A stretch of 64,000 nucleotides of DNA from Phaeotremella fagi (lineage: Eukaryota > Basidiomycota > Tremellomycetes > Tremellales > Phaeotremellaceae). Below the pieces are notes generated by a model, which was given only the letters and a program-made list of their open reading frames with translations, was not told where the DNA came from and searched no databases. Of this stretch, positions 35,063 to 48,765 are shown piece after piece. Location of the stretch: assembly GCA_001599715.1 (NCBI GenBank), contig BCHU01000007.1, positions 811,586 through 875,585 on the forward strand. Direction: 5' to 3'. Position 1 is the first letter of the stretch; every line of letters starts with the position of its first letter. The position numbers were made by a program, and so were the translations under genes.

Positions 35063-35413
35063 CTATTCATCATCACCAACGCCGTCCTCTTCACTTTCCT
35101 CGTCCTCAACAGGAGTTTCAACAGGAGCAGACATCCTACTTGCTCTTCCTTTCCCATATTCAATCTTTCCTAGGTCCTCTTTGAATTTTTCTCTGTCCCC
35201 AACGACATCTTTCCAAATGGTCAAACTGGAATTTAAACTGTCTTGAACTTTTTTCAGGGTCGTTGATGATGCCGAATAGAAATCTTTGGTGGATGTCGAT
35301 GAAGGTGATAGGAGGAACGATTGGGTGACTTTGGATGGGGCTCCTACACCTGCTTCATCTATGTCTTTGGGTGGATGTAAGGTGTATGTGACTTTGAATT
35401 CGGTGTTTGACAT
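35063..35413 (-). CDS. GON7-like subunit of EKC/KEOPS
   Basis: A single-exon protein of 116 aa. It starts MSNTEFKVTYTLHPPKD and ends with an acidic tail ESEEDGVGDDE. The middle reads DSLNSSLTIWKDVVGDREKF and YGKGRASRM. The layout (short N-terminal strand, helix with LN..LT.WKD, acidic tail) resembles GON7, the small partner in the complex that makes t6A on tRNA. The likeness is from memory of family appearance, so the call is tentative. It shares a 370-base divergent promoter region with MAP2. Confidence 0.5.
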   Translation of the reverse strand: MSNTEFKVTYTLHPPKDIDEAGVGAPSKVTQSFLLSPSSTSTKDFYSASSTTLKKVQDSLNSSLTIWKDVVGDREKFKEDLGKIEYGKGRASRMSAPVETPVEDEESEEDGVGDDE

Positions 35414-35783
35414 GGTGGTTGAGGGCGAGATGGGAGTTGCTAAATGGAGATAGTTAACCGAAAAAATTTCATCATTACTCTTCTTTCCTTTATCATCTTT
35501 TACATCAATTTTATTTCATCGAGTTGATTTGGTCACATCTTTGTGCACCTACCACAAGAGTCTTTGAGATCTCTCAACAGCAATCCGTCTTAAAGTATGT
35601 AACTCTCACCTTTAACACCCTCGCACCTACCATCCCCATCCTTTCAATGATGCTTTTATCACCGATATGTTAGACTTCTAGAGGAGATTAGACCCTCCAG
35701 AGTAGACCCCATTATACGATAACTGAGACCTTTTTGTCCTTCAAATACAACCTACGTGTTCCACATACTGACCCCTTAAAGTC
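35414..35783. promoter_or_regulatory. Divergent promoter region, GON7-like / MAP2
   Basis: 370 bases between two genes reading away from each other. TTTATC-type and pyrimidine-rich sequence is present, but no defined binding site was recognised. Confidence 0.45.
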
Positions 35784-37386
<1,603 letters not shown>

Positions 37387-37458
37387 GCATCGATTATTGT
37401 ATTTGTAGGTATATGCATGTACGGTATTTGAGTGCTGGTTATTTTGACATCCCTTCCA

Positions 37459-39580
37459 TCATGGTTGAAAGTCTTTCCTCGAGGTGCTGTTGTCAGTGGG
37501 GTCAAGGAGTTCACTTACGTCGTATTCAACTTCCAATCTTTCATGCCAATCTTGCATCTGCTCGAGGGTTGGGGGGATGGGCTGTTCGGGTATTGAGAAT
37601 ACTGACGTCGAGCGAGAATTCTGTTGACTGAATTTCGTAGCTGGCGTCGGGGTTGGGGGGATTCGATTTTCTGGACTAACCGGGCCAATGTTATCATCCT
37701 GGCTGATTCTTCTCTTTGCACTCATTTGAACATGTCTCAGCAATTCATTGAAAGCTTGACGTTCTGATAAAGGCCTTGTACGGCTGATTGACCTAGGTGC
37801 TGTTCGTGGTAGACTGACTGGATTCGAGGATGTCGGACGTCTCGGTGTTGTGTAGGTGAAATTTGGAGCTGGTTTGGATGATATTTCAGGTGGTTCTGAT
37901 CCAAAGAAATTTGATGGTGGTGACCAAGACCATCCTACCCATCTGGACCAGGGTTGGGACGTGTCTGTGGCTATTGAGGACATGGAAGATATCGTATCTA
38001 TTCTACTTAATCCAGGTGATGATTTGAAGAAATGATCAAACGTGAACTCGTCTTCCTGAGTGGTTGATTGGTCGAACGAATCTGCTAGGGACGACAATTC
38101 GATAGGTTCTGGGGAAGACATTGTCGATGGTGGTGTCACTGGGGTCAGTTGGGTTATGAATGGGACCTACTGGTGAAAAGGTTGTCCCATTGGATTGTAC
38201 TGAAGAATGGATGTTGCTTCAATTGCCAACTCCCATGTTGCCCTAAACGATTTTCGGCGGGTACAAGGAGACTGGTGTGAGCTCAAGTGACAGACTGACC
38301 CACCTTTTGATAAAATCTGCAATCACTTCAGAACACGGAGGGATTCGTAGCGACACCTGATCTCAGTCCAATCCACACCTGTACCCACCTCGCAATTCAT
38401 GATCCTCTCATAAGTTTCTCCAACCGTTTGAGCATAAAAAGGTGTCCGACCAAACAACATTTCGTAAACGGTCACTCCTAAACTCCACCAATCGATACTA
38501 GCGTCGTAGCCCCAACCCTCGTCTTCCTTCAAGTCGAAATCACCTTGCATGATAGTTTTGTCCCTGTCCAACGATTTGACAACGTCTATCATTGCTTCCT
38601 CGGCGAATGTCAGGATTTCAGGAGCGACATAATCTGGTGTTCCTGAGGGTAAAAGGCAGTATTTCTTCAACAAGTAGATGGGTTGATTCGGTGATGCAGG
38701 CTCCAACGGTGCTGATGAGCCAAAATCTGTCAACATGAGTCGAGATTCCGGGAAGAGGAGAAAGTTGTGCGGTTTGATGTCACTAAAGTCAGTCGAGCTT
38801 TGATACGACTTACCGATGAACAAAGCCTTTGTCGTGAACCCAGGTGATAGCGGTGACCATCTGACAAGACCACCATTTGACCTCATCTTCCTTCATCTTA
38901 CCAATTGTTTGGGATGTATTTCTGGAAATAGGTTTCAAATCGCATAACCTATCCCAAAGAGATCCACATGGGGCATATGCTGTGACTAGATGAAGTGAAG
39001 TTGGGGTTTGAAAGGTGGTAACCAGTTGGGGTATAGGTGTTGTCGAAGTTGAAACCTGACTTTGATGAGAGAGAAGATGGATGTGTCTTTCGAGTGAGAG
39101 GGAGAGTTGCTAAATGTCAGATGTGTTTAATCGGCACCTACAGGTCCTGCACGTATAGCCATCGTCTTTTCGATAGTTTTCATAGCATAGACCTTTCCAT
39201 CTAATTTGCAACGAACAGCATCGACCTAGACGTCAGTTGAGAATGACTTTCCACTTACAACTCCAAACTGTCCTTCTCCAACTCTACCCAGAATAAGAAA
39301 ATCTGATTTCTTGAGACGTAGATTTTCAACATGCTGCAGAACTGGTCGTGAGAGATGATCAGAGATGATACCTACCGTCTTTTTCTTCCTCTGTTAGTTT
39401 CCCTTTACTTCCGACGTTGGCCCATCCTCTGAGCAGGAGGGTGTCGAGTTGGACACCATGGGTTCGAGTGAGGGGACTTTCTGTAGGCTGATGGAAGGCG
39501 TTGGGTAGATTTGAATCGGGTTGATCGTTAAGTAGATTTTCTAGCAGTAAATGACGATGAGGGAATGAAGGTGGGGGCAT
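37459..39580 (-). CDS. AGC-type protein kinase
   Basis: A Ser/Thr kinase. The glycine loop is [11 protein letters not shown], the ATP lysine is in VYAMKTIEK, the catalytic loop is [11 protein letters not shown], the metal motif is [10 protein letters not shown], and the activation segment ends [12 protein letters not shown] long insert with [20 protein letters not shown] sits before the APE-side helix, typical of AGC/DMPK-like kinases. A Ser/Pro-rich C-terminal region of more than 200 residues follows ([18 protein letters not shown]...). About seven introns. The substrate and precise subfamily are not clear. It faces MAP2 tail to tail. Confidence 0.85.
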
Positions 39581-39740
39581 GCTGCGCTGTTGTACTAAGA
39601 CATTAGGTTGGAGGTGAAGTTGAGGTTGGAAAGGAAATCAAGTTGAAACAACTACAATTAATTCTTGACGCGTTTGATTTCTTTGATCAACTTCATCCCT
39701 AACAATTTCATCTAAATCAATCTTATTCATTCAAGTCACC

Positions 39741-41550
39741 ATGAACCCCAGCTCGACCGACTGCACAACTGCTCAACTCCAATCTCTAAAGATCCCAGAC
39801 CTCAAACTTATATGCAAAACAGTAAGCATATGAATCGAACACCATTTGCCACCCAGTTGACGTTGATTGATTTTCTGTAGCTTAAGATCCCTGTATCAAA
39901 GTTGAAAAAGGATGAACTTGTTGCTCGTATCTTAGCAGCAGCGTCTCAAGATGGAGACGGCGAGCGAACTGATAGCTCCCAAGCGAATTCTAAACGACCT
40001 CGTACTGATAACGAATCCGAGAAGAGCAAGAAATCCAAGAAGAAGAGTGAAACACCTGGTCCTGTTCTGACGTCCGCGAAGGCTTCTTCATCCCCTGTTG
40101 ATACGATGGGATCTACACCATCTTCCGTGGTTGATCCAAACAATGTACCAACTCAACTCAAGTCTAACGAGCCGTTTACCAATACCAAGAAATCCCCTCA
40201 TTCAGGATCGCACTCTCCAACTGACATCCTTAAACCCACTCCAATTGCCAAGGTCTCTCAACCACCGATCATCCCAAAGGCACCTTCATCTGTTATCCCC
40301 AAGCCCCAACCAGTCAAGAAACAATTCCAAGTTCCCAAAACCAAAATCAAATCAACTTTCGAACCTCCGAAACGAGTCACTCCAAATTCCAAACCGCAAC
40401 AACCCAAACCAACCCCGAAACCCCTTCCAATCGTCTCCCTGATTGATAACCTCGATGATCCAATAGAGAATCGGATCAACTACGTCAAATCCCATTTCAT
40501 CGAAGATATATTCAAGAATCTGGACAAACATCGTGCATCAAGATCAACTCATTCACAAGGTTTACATTTTCAAGGTTTACATTTTCAAGGTTTACATTTT
40601 CAAGGCTTACATTCGAGTCTTTATCGGTTTGCTGGAACGGAGGATTTCTCTGTTGCTTTGAGATTCTTCGTAGCTAGATTGTTCGACAATCTGCAAACTC
40701 AAAATGAGTTTACTAACATGGACCCGTTTACTTGGCCAAAAGTGGTGTCTTGTCGAAACGTGGGTGGGGGCGTATGGGAGATTCAGACGGATCAAGGTTC
40801 AAAGGCTGAGAAGGAGAAGAAATCGGTGTCAAACACTGCTCAAATCAACACAGCTCTTTTGGTAATCGGAGCTACAGGTGAGGTTATCGGTTCATCAAAC
40901 CCACTCCCAAGTGATCCCTCATCACCTCCAAATAAACTTTTCAACAACTGTCACCTCCGCCAAGATTGGTACGAGCATCTTCAAAGCTCAAACCCAGAAG
41001 CCAACTTGACTCACTTTGTTAGAACCAAGAACAAGGACGAATATCCCGGTGGGATACGACAAATTTGGAGGGGAAATGCTGAAAAATTAGAGATTGAGAT
41101 TGCTGAACGAGTCGTGTTGTCAAGTTGCGTCTTAAACAGGTAGGTAAAGCTGCTTTTCACCGCTGAGATCAGTTTCACCGGTCTCAAAATGTGATCAATA
41201 GAGATGGACGCTGAATGGCGAGGAATGACCAACACCCCAGGTCGAAATTCAGGTATAGAACTGTATCTCCCAGAGTAGGTTTGTAATTTAACTCTGCTGA
41301 TACTAGGTCTCATCAGATCCAATCTCTCGAAATCCCAAACAACATTCATCAAGCTTTGGCTGTGGTTACTCGAGCCAATGGGATTTCAGAGTATGTCTTG
41401 AGGGATGTTGGGAATTGTGTTGGGTATTCGGACGAAGGGGTGATTCCTCTTTGGAAGGGGCTTTTGGGTTGTGATGAGAATGGGATACGGGGGGCTGCGG
41501 ATGAGTTCTGGATAGGATGGGAGGGGCGGTTGGAGGAAAGATATGAGTAG
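39741..41550 (+). CDS. SAP-domain protein of unknown function
   Basis: The N-terminus reads LQSLKIPDLKLICKT, then after one intron LKIPVSKLKKDELVARILAA, a SAP DNA/RNA-binding motif split by the intron. A long Pro/Lys/Ser-rich linker follows. Next comes a 15-base coding repeat giving QGLHF four times, then a folded part (YRFAGTEDFSVALRFFVARL, WPKVVSCRNVGGGVWEIQTD). The 3' part is problematic: the reading from SSCVLN into MDAEWRGMTNTPGRNSG is interrupted by TGA unless an unusual intron is used. The terminal part (LEIPNNIHQALAVVTRANG...) is open. Family not recognised. Confidence 0.65.
40556..40615 (+). repeat. 15-base tandem repeat inside the SAP gene
   Basis: Four consecutive 15-base units: CAAGGTTTACATTTT three times exactly (40556-40600), then CAAGGCTTACATTCG (40601-40615). 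In frame they encode QGLHF, QGLHF, QGLHF, QGLHS. A copy-number change would add or remove five residues. Confidence 0.95.
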
Positions 41551-41611
41551 AAAGTATGATTTTACAATGCCTGGCTATGAATGTCGTGGAGGTAATACGA
41601 TAATACATCAT

Positions 41612-42430
41612 CTACTTCTTCTTGACCTCTTTGATCTTTATCGTCTCGTCACCAACAAAGATACCCTGTAGAATGTCAGCAAAACCTTGACACAGATTGC
41701 AAACACTCACCTTTCCACGATACGGTTCAGGTTTCCTCCATCTCCTAATTTTAGCCGCGAACAAGCCCAATTTCTGTTTATCCGTCCCCTTCAACTCGAT
41801 CTTCGTTGGTGCAGGAACGTTAACGGTGATTCCATGGGGTATATCGATCAATACCGGATGAGCATAACCTAGCTTCATGTTCAATCGATCAGTCGGGAAA
41901 GGTGGTGGTATATACGGTGGTTGACCAGGTTTACTCGGTCTGATGATTTTAGGTAATTTGTTTTGTAGATCCAGAAACGTTTTGGGTATAGGTTCAACAG
42001 CTGCTCTGTAACCTACACCGACTAATTTTATTTCTACGGTGAAACCTTCCGATAAACCTTTGACGGAGTTGTTGATTAATGATCGATACAGACCCCATAG
42101 AGATCTTTGCGATTTTATCGTCGAATCGTGGACCGACAAAGTCAACGTTGAATCCGGGGTTGGTGAGATAATGATAGAAGGTGGAATGTGGAGTTGTTGA
42201 GTTCCTAATGGACCTGTTATCTTTATGATCCTTTGGGCTGCAGGTGAAGTAGGTGATAGCGAGGGTGAGATTGAGAGTTGAGGAAGGGTTAGGTTGATTG
42301 TGGTAGGGATAGGGACTGGGAGTGAACCTATGTGAGAGGATGAGGAGGGGGAGGAATGGAATGAGCGTATGGTTGTTCTTGTGGATGCTATCAGTCCTAG
42401 GGCTTTTGGGAGTGCTCTTGAGGATGTCAT
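41612..42430 (-). CDS. MRPL6: Mitochondrial ribosomal protein uL6m
   Basis: A large-subunit mitoribosome protein. The N-terminus (MTSSRALPKALGLIASTRTT) is Ser/Arg-rich, as for a transit peptide. The uL6 fold is visible as GPLGTQQLHIPPSIIISP, a SLINNSVKGLSEGFTVEIKL segment, and GVGYRAAVE. The C-terminal signature reads FAAKIRRWRKPEPYRGKGIF, then VGDETIKIKEVKKK. One intron interrupts it at YRGK/GIF; it is 45 bases and lacks a stop, so its retention would add 15 residues in frame. Confidence 0.9.
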   Translation of the reverse strand: MTSSRALPKALGLIASTRTTIRSFHSSPSSSSHIGSLPVPIPTTINLTLPQLSISPSLSPTSPAAQRIIKITGPLGTQQLHIPPSIIISPTPDSTLTLSVHDSTIKSQRSLWGLYRSLINNSVKGLSEGFTVEIKLVGVGYRAAVEPIPKTFLDLQNKLPKIIRPSKPGQPPYIPPPFPTDRLNMKLGYAHPVLIDIPHGITVNVPAPTKIELKGTDKQKLGLFAAKIRRWRKPEPYRGKVSVCNLCQGFADILQGIFVGDETIKIKEVKKK

Positions 42431-42627
42431 TTTGAGGTGGTGGTGATAAAGTTGAGGAGAGATTGACCGTTGATAGCTCTTGGTTGTCGACTTTTGGCTG
42501 GGATTAAATGTGAATAAATATGAAAAATAAATAAATATAGGTTATATCATACTGGAATCTTATTACGAGCATCAACTACGAACCTATCTTCATCTTCATC
42601 TTCATCTACTTCTACATCTACACCAAC

Positions 42628-43769
42628 ATGGGAAAGAAGAAATCAAAGAGTCAGGCATTCGTAAGTTCACATCTCCTGAAACCCTAAGTAACCCAACTCA
42701 CCCTCCAGGTCCTTAAACCATGGTGTTGGTATTGTGAAAGAGAATTTGAAGATGAAAAGGGTGAGTAATAATGTACGCTTCAAGTGCTTACTCAACCCCA
42801 GTCCTGCTCCAACATCAAAAGGCTAAACATTTTAAATGTCAATTATGTCCAAGAAAGTTGAATGTAAGTGCAGCCTCGTCGGGATGATCGCTTACCAATC
42901 AGACCGCTGGTGGTTTAATGGTCCATTCTCAACAAGTCCACAAAACGGATCCAGAACCGTAAGTTTCTTACCATTGACATCACTAACGCCAGTCTCACCA
43001 ACACACTACCAGGAAGGGACGGGTACGATATTGAAATCTTCGGTATGGAAGGTGTTCCAACGAATGCCTTACAGGAATGGAAATCACGTAAAGAGAGTGA
43101 ATCAGGTGGTGTGATGGCGTTGGCAGCTATGAACGCTAGACGACCTAGGATAACGTATAACGTTATTCCAGAGGCTGATCTGATGACTGCGTTGGCTCAA
43201 CATAAATTACTCATGGCTAGGAGAAACAACCCTGGTCCACCTGTTCCCTTTTTCAATGGGATGCCGTTTGGCGGGTAAGTCTGTTCAATGATCGTTTGGA
43301 CTGTTATTGACGTTGATCAGGTTTCCTCCACCTTTCCAACCTGGTTTCCAAAACATGCCACCTCCAACTTTAGGTAGTGCACCACCACCAGGATTCCCAA
43401 AGTAGGTTTAGACTGTTGTCAAAGCTGATCAAACCAGTTTCCCACCCGGTTTCCGTCCCCCGTTCCCTCCAGTTTCAACACCTCCTTTCCCATCTAGCAC
43501 AACACCCAATCCACCCCCCTCCAATTCACCCTTCCCACCGAATTTCTTACCCTCAACCATCAAAGACGAAACGGTCGATATACTCCCTCCAAAAGATGGT
43601 GTCATGTGGCCAGATTCCACTGCCTCACCTGTAAGTCTAAGTCTAGGAATAATCTCTAACAACTTAGGCCGAAAAACGTGCTCAACAATCTAGATACCGT
43701 TATACATCTCCAACACCTGAAGGGAGCGGTGTAGGGTTAAAAAGAAAAGCAGCTGCAGATTTGTTCTAA
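42628..43769 (+). CDS. BuGZ/ZNF207-like zinc-finger protein
   Basis: The start MGKKKSKSQAFVLKPWCWYC leads to two C2H2 fingers (WCWYCEREFEDEKVLLQHQK, FKCQLCPRKLNTAGGLMVHS) and a VHKTDPEPL segment. This matches BuGZ/ZNF207-type proteins, which in animals and plants bind microtubules and Bub3. A Pro/Phe/Gly-rich low-complexity tail follows, also typical. The GLEBS Bub3-binding motif could not be identified with certainty. Several introns; it ends RKAAADLF. Confidence 0.8.
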
Positions 43770-43798
43770 ATCTGAAGATGACCATGCATTCATGTATA

Positions 43799-45203
43799 CT
43801 AGCTTTGATGACTGATTTTAAGTTCGTTGACGGAATTGTAAATCTCTGCAACTAGTCTCCTTTGGATTCGTTCACGGGTTTCGGTCTATCGTCAGATGTG
43901 TTTGAGCTAGTGACCCACCTCTGTCCCAGGTAGTGCTCGAATACAACAGTATTTCCTACCAAACATGATTTCACCGATTGGATGATCGTTTTCGAAAGCT
44001 TCTTTGGAACCTGTAAAGAAACCGCCGGTCTCTTTCAAGATGATAGCGCCGGCCTAAAAATGAGTTATGAACTTGAGTTGACCTACACAAACGTCCCATG
44101 CCCAACAACCAGCATCCCTAGAGTGAGCCATGATCATGTCAATGACCTACCAATAGACATCGTATTGTCCAGTAGCCACTGAAACCATATTACAAGCTGA
44201 TGATCCTGTCGCTGTACCAGTCAATATCGCTAATAAAATCCCTACCCACATCTAAAAGCGTGAACCATTTTACCACCTTCAATACCTTCATTTGAATTCC
44301 CGATCAAACGTCTGAACGAATCAAGACGTAAATCAAGTGATGAAGGTGATCGATCTGAACCCCCTACGATAATCAGTAAAATCCAAGAGGGGTGACCCTA
44401 CATTCTACACCGATTATACAATCCTGTAATCGAGTTAATGGTTGGGGGATACCCCCGGTCAACGGGAGGGGGATGGTACGATTCATAAACGCCCCACCAC
44501 CTTCTCTGGCTGAGAACTAGTTTGGGTTAGAAATAAAGGCTTGGGGTTGACTTACGATACGTCCCATGAATGGGAGGGAGATTACACCGACGACTGGTCT
44601 TTTGTTGTGTGCGATTCCTATTGAACAGGCCACCGATGGACTGGATTCAGTGGGGTAGAGAGGTGGACTTACTGAGAATGAACGAAGCTGATCGAATTAG
44701 GTCAGTTCTTTTGACAAAGGAGCTCACTTCATGGTTCCCTTTTTGTCAGTATCAACCATCCCAGTACGACTTACATCAATGGGATCAACTATCCATGTGA
44801 ATTCATCAGTCAATCCATCCCTTTCACCAGCTGCGAATGATTCTTCCCCAATACTAAATCGGTGGATTAGTTTACAGGCTGGATTTTTTGGATATACTTA
44901 CAATTTATGACCAGGATATCGTTCTTTGATGGACGTTTTGATCATTTCTTCAACAGCTTGATCGGTTTCTGTTACCAACTGGGTCATATCAGCGAAGATC
45001 CACGAATTCACGTACATCAACGGAATTCTTTTTCGAGTTGACATCACTGCTTTCGGTCCATCTTTTGGATGATCCCTCTAAAATCAATTTCGTTGCCTGT
45101 GGTAGCGGTAGGTTAGTTTGGAAAGTTTGGAAGGAGGGTGGGTCACCTTTTCTGCTAGTTCGTAGGCGAACTCTAAGAGTTGTTGATATTCTTCTGAAGA
45201 CAT
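43799..45203 (-). CDS. INM1: Inositol monophosphatase
   Basis: Hydrolyses inositol phosphates to free inositol, with magnesium. It begins MSSEEYQQLLEFAYELAEK. A VTETDQAVEEMIK segment, the GEES motif and the signature WIVDPIDGTMNFVHSFPF follow, then the second motif AGCWAWDVCAGAIILKETGG. Asp and Thr of DPIDGT and the Asp of WDVCAG are the metal ligands. The end reads RRLVAEIYNSVNELK. About ten short introns were needed. No membrane or signal segment. Confidence 0.88.
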
Positions 45204-45432
45204 TTTGGTCGTTTAGTATAACAGAGTTTGACATCAAAACGTGAACATTTATTTCAGGTTTCATCTCGTTGTCAACTTGGGGCTCCTTCGTCCAATTTAT
45301 CTCTTCTCGTACACAGCAATTTTCTTCATGGCCAGAAGGATTTCAAGGGAATGCAAAGAATTAATCTCATTCACCAAACTTAAAGCCATACTCATGCATC
45401 GGTTGTAAACTGAAATATCAAACCACAACACC

Positions 45433-46416
<984 letters not shown>

Positions 46417-46608
46417 TGTGTTGAGTATAGATGTTAAATGATACTTGTATTGAAGAAATCACCACCAACCACACCAACCATCCAATCGACGATCAAGGAT
46501 AACATATTCATATCACCGATATCTCCGAGTGTGGCACTGTAATCGTCCTCGGAATTTCTGTAAAAGTTGGTCAATCTCATCTTGAATTTCAATAAAATAA
46601 TCATCAAA

Positions 46609-48329
46609 ATGTTATCAAGAGGTATCAACAGAAGGGTGCTACAGAGGTAAGCATAACCTAACTATACCTCAACTCACCTCATAGCTCCTTGCAACCTGTA
46701 GTCGCAGGTCCATCCTTCGTAAGACATCTCTCCGTAACAGCAGGTCGAGTAGGTTCCAGTAATTTACAAAACTAATTGTAGCCATCCCTTATCGCTCTAG
46801 GGAAACGTCCTCAAAGTTCTCCTCTTGTAGCTACAGCTTATTCATCCAGAAACCTCTCTTGGACACCATGGCGTTCGACACCGACTCCAGTAGAGGAGGT
46901 GGTTTCGTCGCATGAACCAATATTATCTACACCTCATCCAGATCTACCAACAACCTTACCAGAATCAACCACATCTTTCACACCCGAACCAGTACACGAA
47001 TCAATATCGAATATCACTGAATCAATATCCAACATCTCCGAACCAACCACACTCCCTTATCTCCGTGATATCATCCAAAACTCTTCTGAACCGTTGCAAG
47101 ATATTCTCAATTCACCTGAAGCGATTCATTCCATCGTCACAAAAGCGGATCTACCTCTGCTAGGATTGGATCATGGAATCTTTGGTCTTTCTGGGTTTGT
47201 GAGGGATGGGATCGTTGGCCTACACACGTTAACAGGACTTCCTTGGTGGGTAACCTAATTGAACTCCACTGACATCAGGTGGGGAACGATAGCAGCTTTC
47301 ACATTAACTATTCGACTTTGTTTACTCCCCCTCATTGTTCGAATCCAAAAGCACAACATTCGAATGGCCGCTATCCAACCCGAAATGCAAGCTGGATTCA
47401 AAGAAGTCAAGCAAGCCAAGGCAGATAAGGATTTTCCAGCAACCCAAGCCGCTACTCAAAAACTTCAAATCCTGTTCGCGACCCACAAAGTTCATCCTCT
47501 TTACGCTTTGATATTGCCTATGCTCCAATTCCCTACTTTCTTGTGCACGTTCTGGGCTTTGGAGAAATTGGCTCGTACACCTTTGCCTCAATTGAAGGAA
47601 GGTGGTTTCAGTTGGGTCACGGATTTGACGGTATCGGATCCGTATTATATCCTGCCGTGTACCAGTATGTTGGTCACGTTGGCTGTATTGGAGGTAGGTC
47701 GTGATGTCGTTCAAAACTAATCCTAGGTCGGAGGAGCAGACGGTACAGGTGCTAACACGCAAGGAGCAAACCTTGGTCATATGAAAAACTTTATCCGTGT
47801 TGTGTCAGTCGCAGCCATCCCCTTTGTTGGACAAATGCCAGCGGTAAGTGGACCCTATTGATCTAACTGACTTTAGGCGGTATTGTTCTACTGGACATTT
47901 AACAACGCAATGACGTTGATCCAAGCGTACACACTGAAACAAACAAGTGTTAGAAGATTCCTTCGTATCCCCGAACACCCCAAACCAGCTTCATCAACAC
48001 CGATAGATCCCACCATCAATTCCAAACCAACCCTCATCGAATCGTTCAACGAAATGAAAAAATATCTAGGTAAAAACGGACCAGTCTATCAAAGAGCTGA
48101 AGCTATGCAACAATCGTCCAACGCTAAAAAACTTCAACTTCAAGCTGTGAAGACGGAGGAGAAGAAAGGTTTGGCTAAAGGTACAGGGATGTTCACTGAG
48201 GTTATCAAGGAGGAACGGGGGAGCGCTAACTGGTTGGAAGATTCGTCGGCTGACGCTGAGACTTTGACGAGGGAGGCGGCGAGACAGAAGAGAATAGCTG
48301 CTGCTAGGGATAGACGGTCCAGGCAGTAG
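46609..48329 (+). CDS. OXA1: Mitochondrial membrane insertase Oxa1
   Basis: An Oxa1/YidC/Alb3-family insertase. A presequence-like start (MLSRGINRRVLQRSLQPVVA) and a spacer lead into the core: WGTIAAFTLTIRLCLLPLIV, QKHNIRMAAIQPEM, LPMLQFPTFLCTFWALEKLA, a helix before VGQMPAAVLFYWTFNNAMTL, and a basic C-terminus (QKRIAAARDRRSRQ) suited to ribosome binding. Four introns. Family length about 450 aa fits. Confidence 0.93.
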
Positions 48330-48765
48330 ATGTAGAGGTAGTTCACCACTCATGCATGGATAACTGGCTATGATATTGAAGTGGTGTAGACTAAGACGCT
48401 CACTGACAATGGTCTCGATCTGGAGAGATGGAGTTCCTTTGTACAGATTTCCGATCAATAACACCGTTTCTGGTACCGATTCCACGTCTTCAAATCCATT
48501 CTCGTCCAACAAAACCCGAATCAAAACATGAACTATCCCAACAACGATTGTACGATTCGGTATATTTTGTCGATCGACTTGAAACTACGGATTGAATGGA
48601 AACTGTATAAGAATGGAATGACAAACTGTACAACCTTTCAAATGAGGAGTTGAAACGCAACATTTCAATACCTTTGATCCCCTTTGTTGGGTTCAGGCCC
48701 CAATGTCCTATAAGTACTAGTTCACCGTTACTCTCTCTCTGAATCTCTTATCAATCAAGATAACA
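48330..48765. promoter_or_regulatory. A-family promoter region
   Basis: Upstream of gene A1. Bases 48629-48656 are identical to 51939-51966 upstream of A2, at 137 and 127 bases before the matching ATG codons. This marks a duplicated promoter. No known binding site was recognised. Confidence 0.6.

Noticed and set aside
41180..41202. A 21-base intron that would remove the TGA in the SAP gene
   Set aside because: It has GT and AG ends and is a multiple of three, but it is far below the shortest introns seen elsewhere in this window (36 bases).
41200..41212. Stop-codon readthrough in the SAP gene
   Set aside because: The context after TGA is TCA, not the CTA that favours readthrough in fungi; a splice or mutation explanation is simpler.
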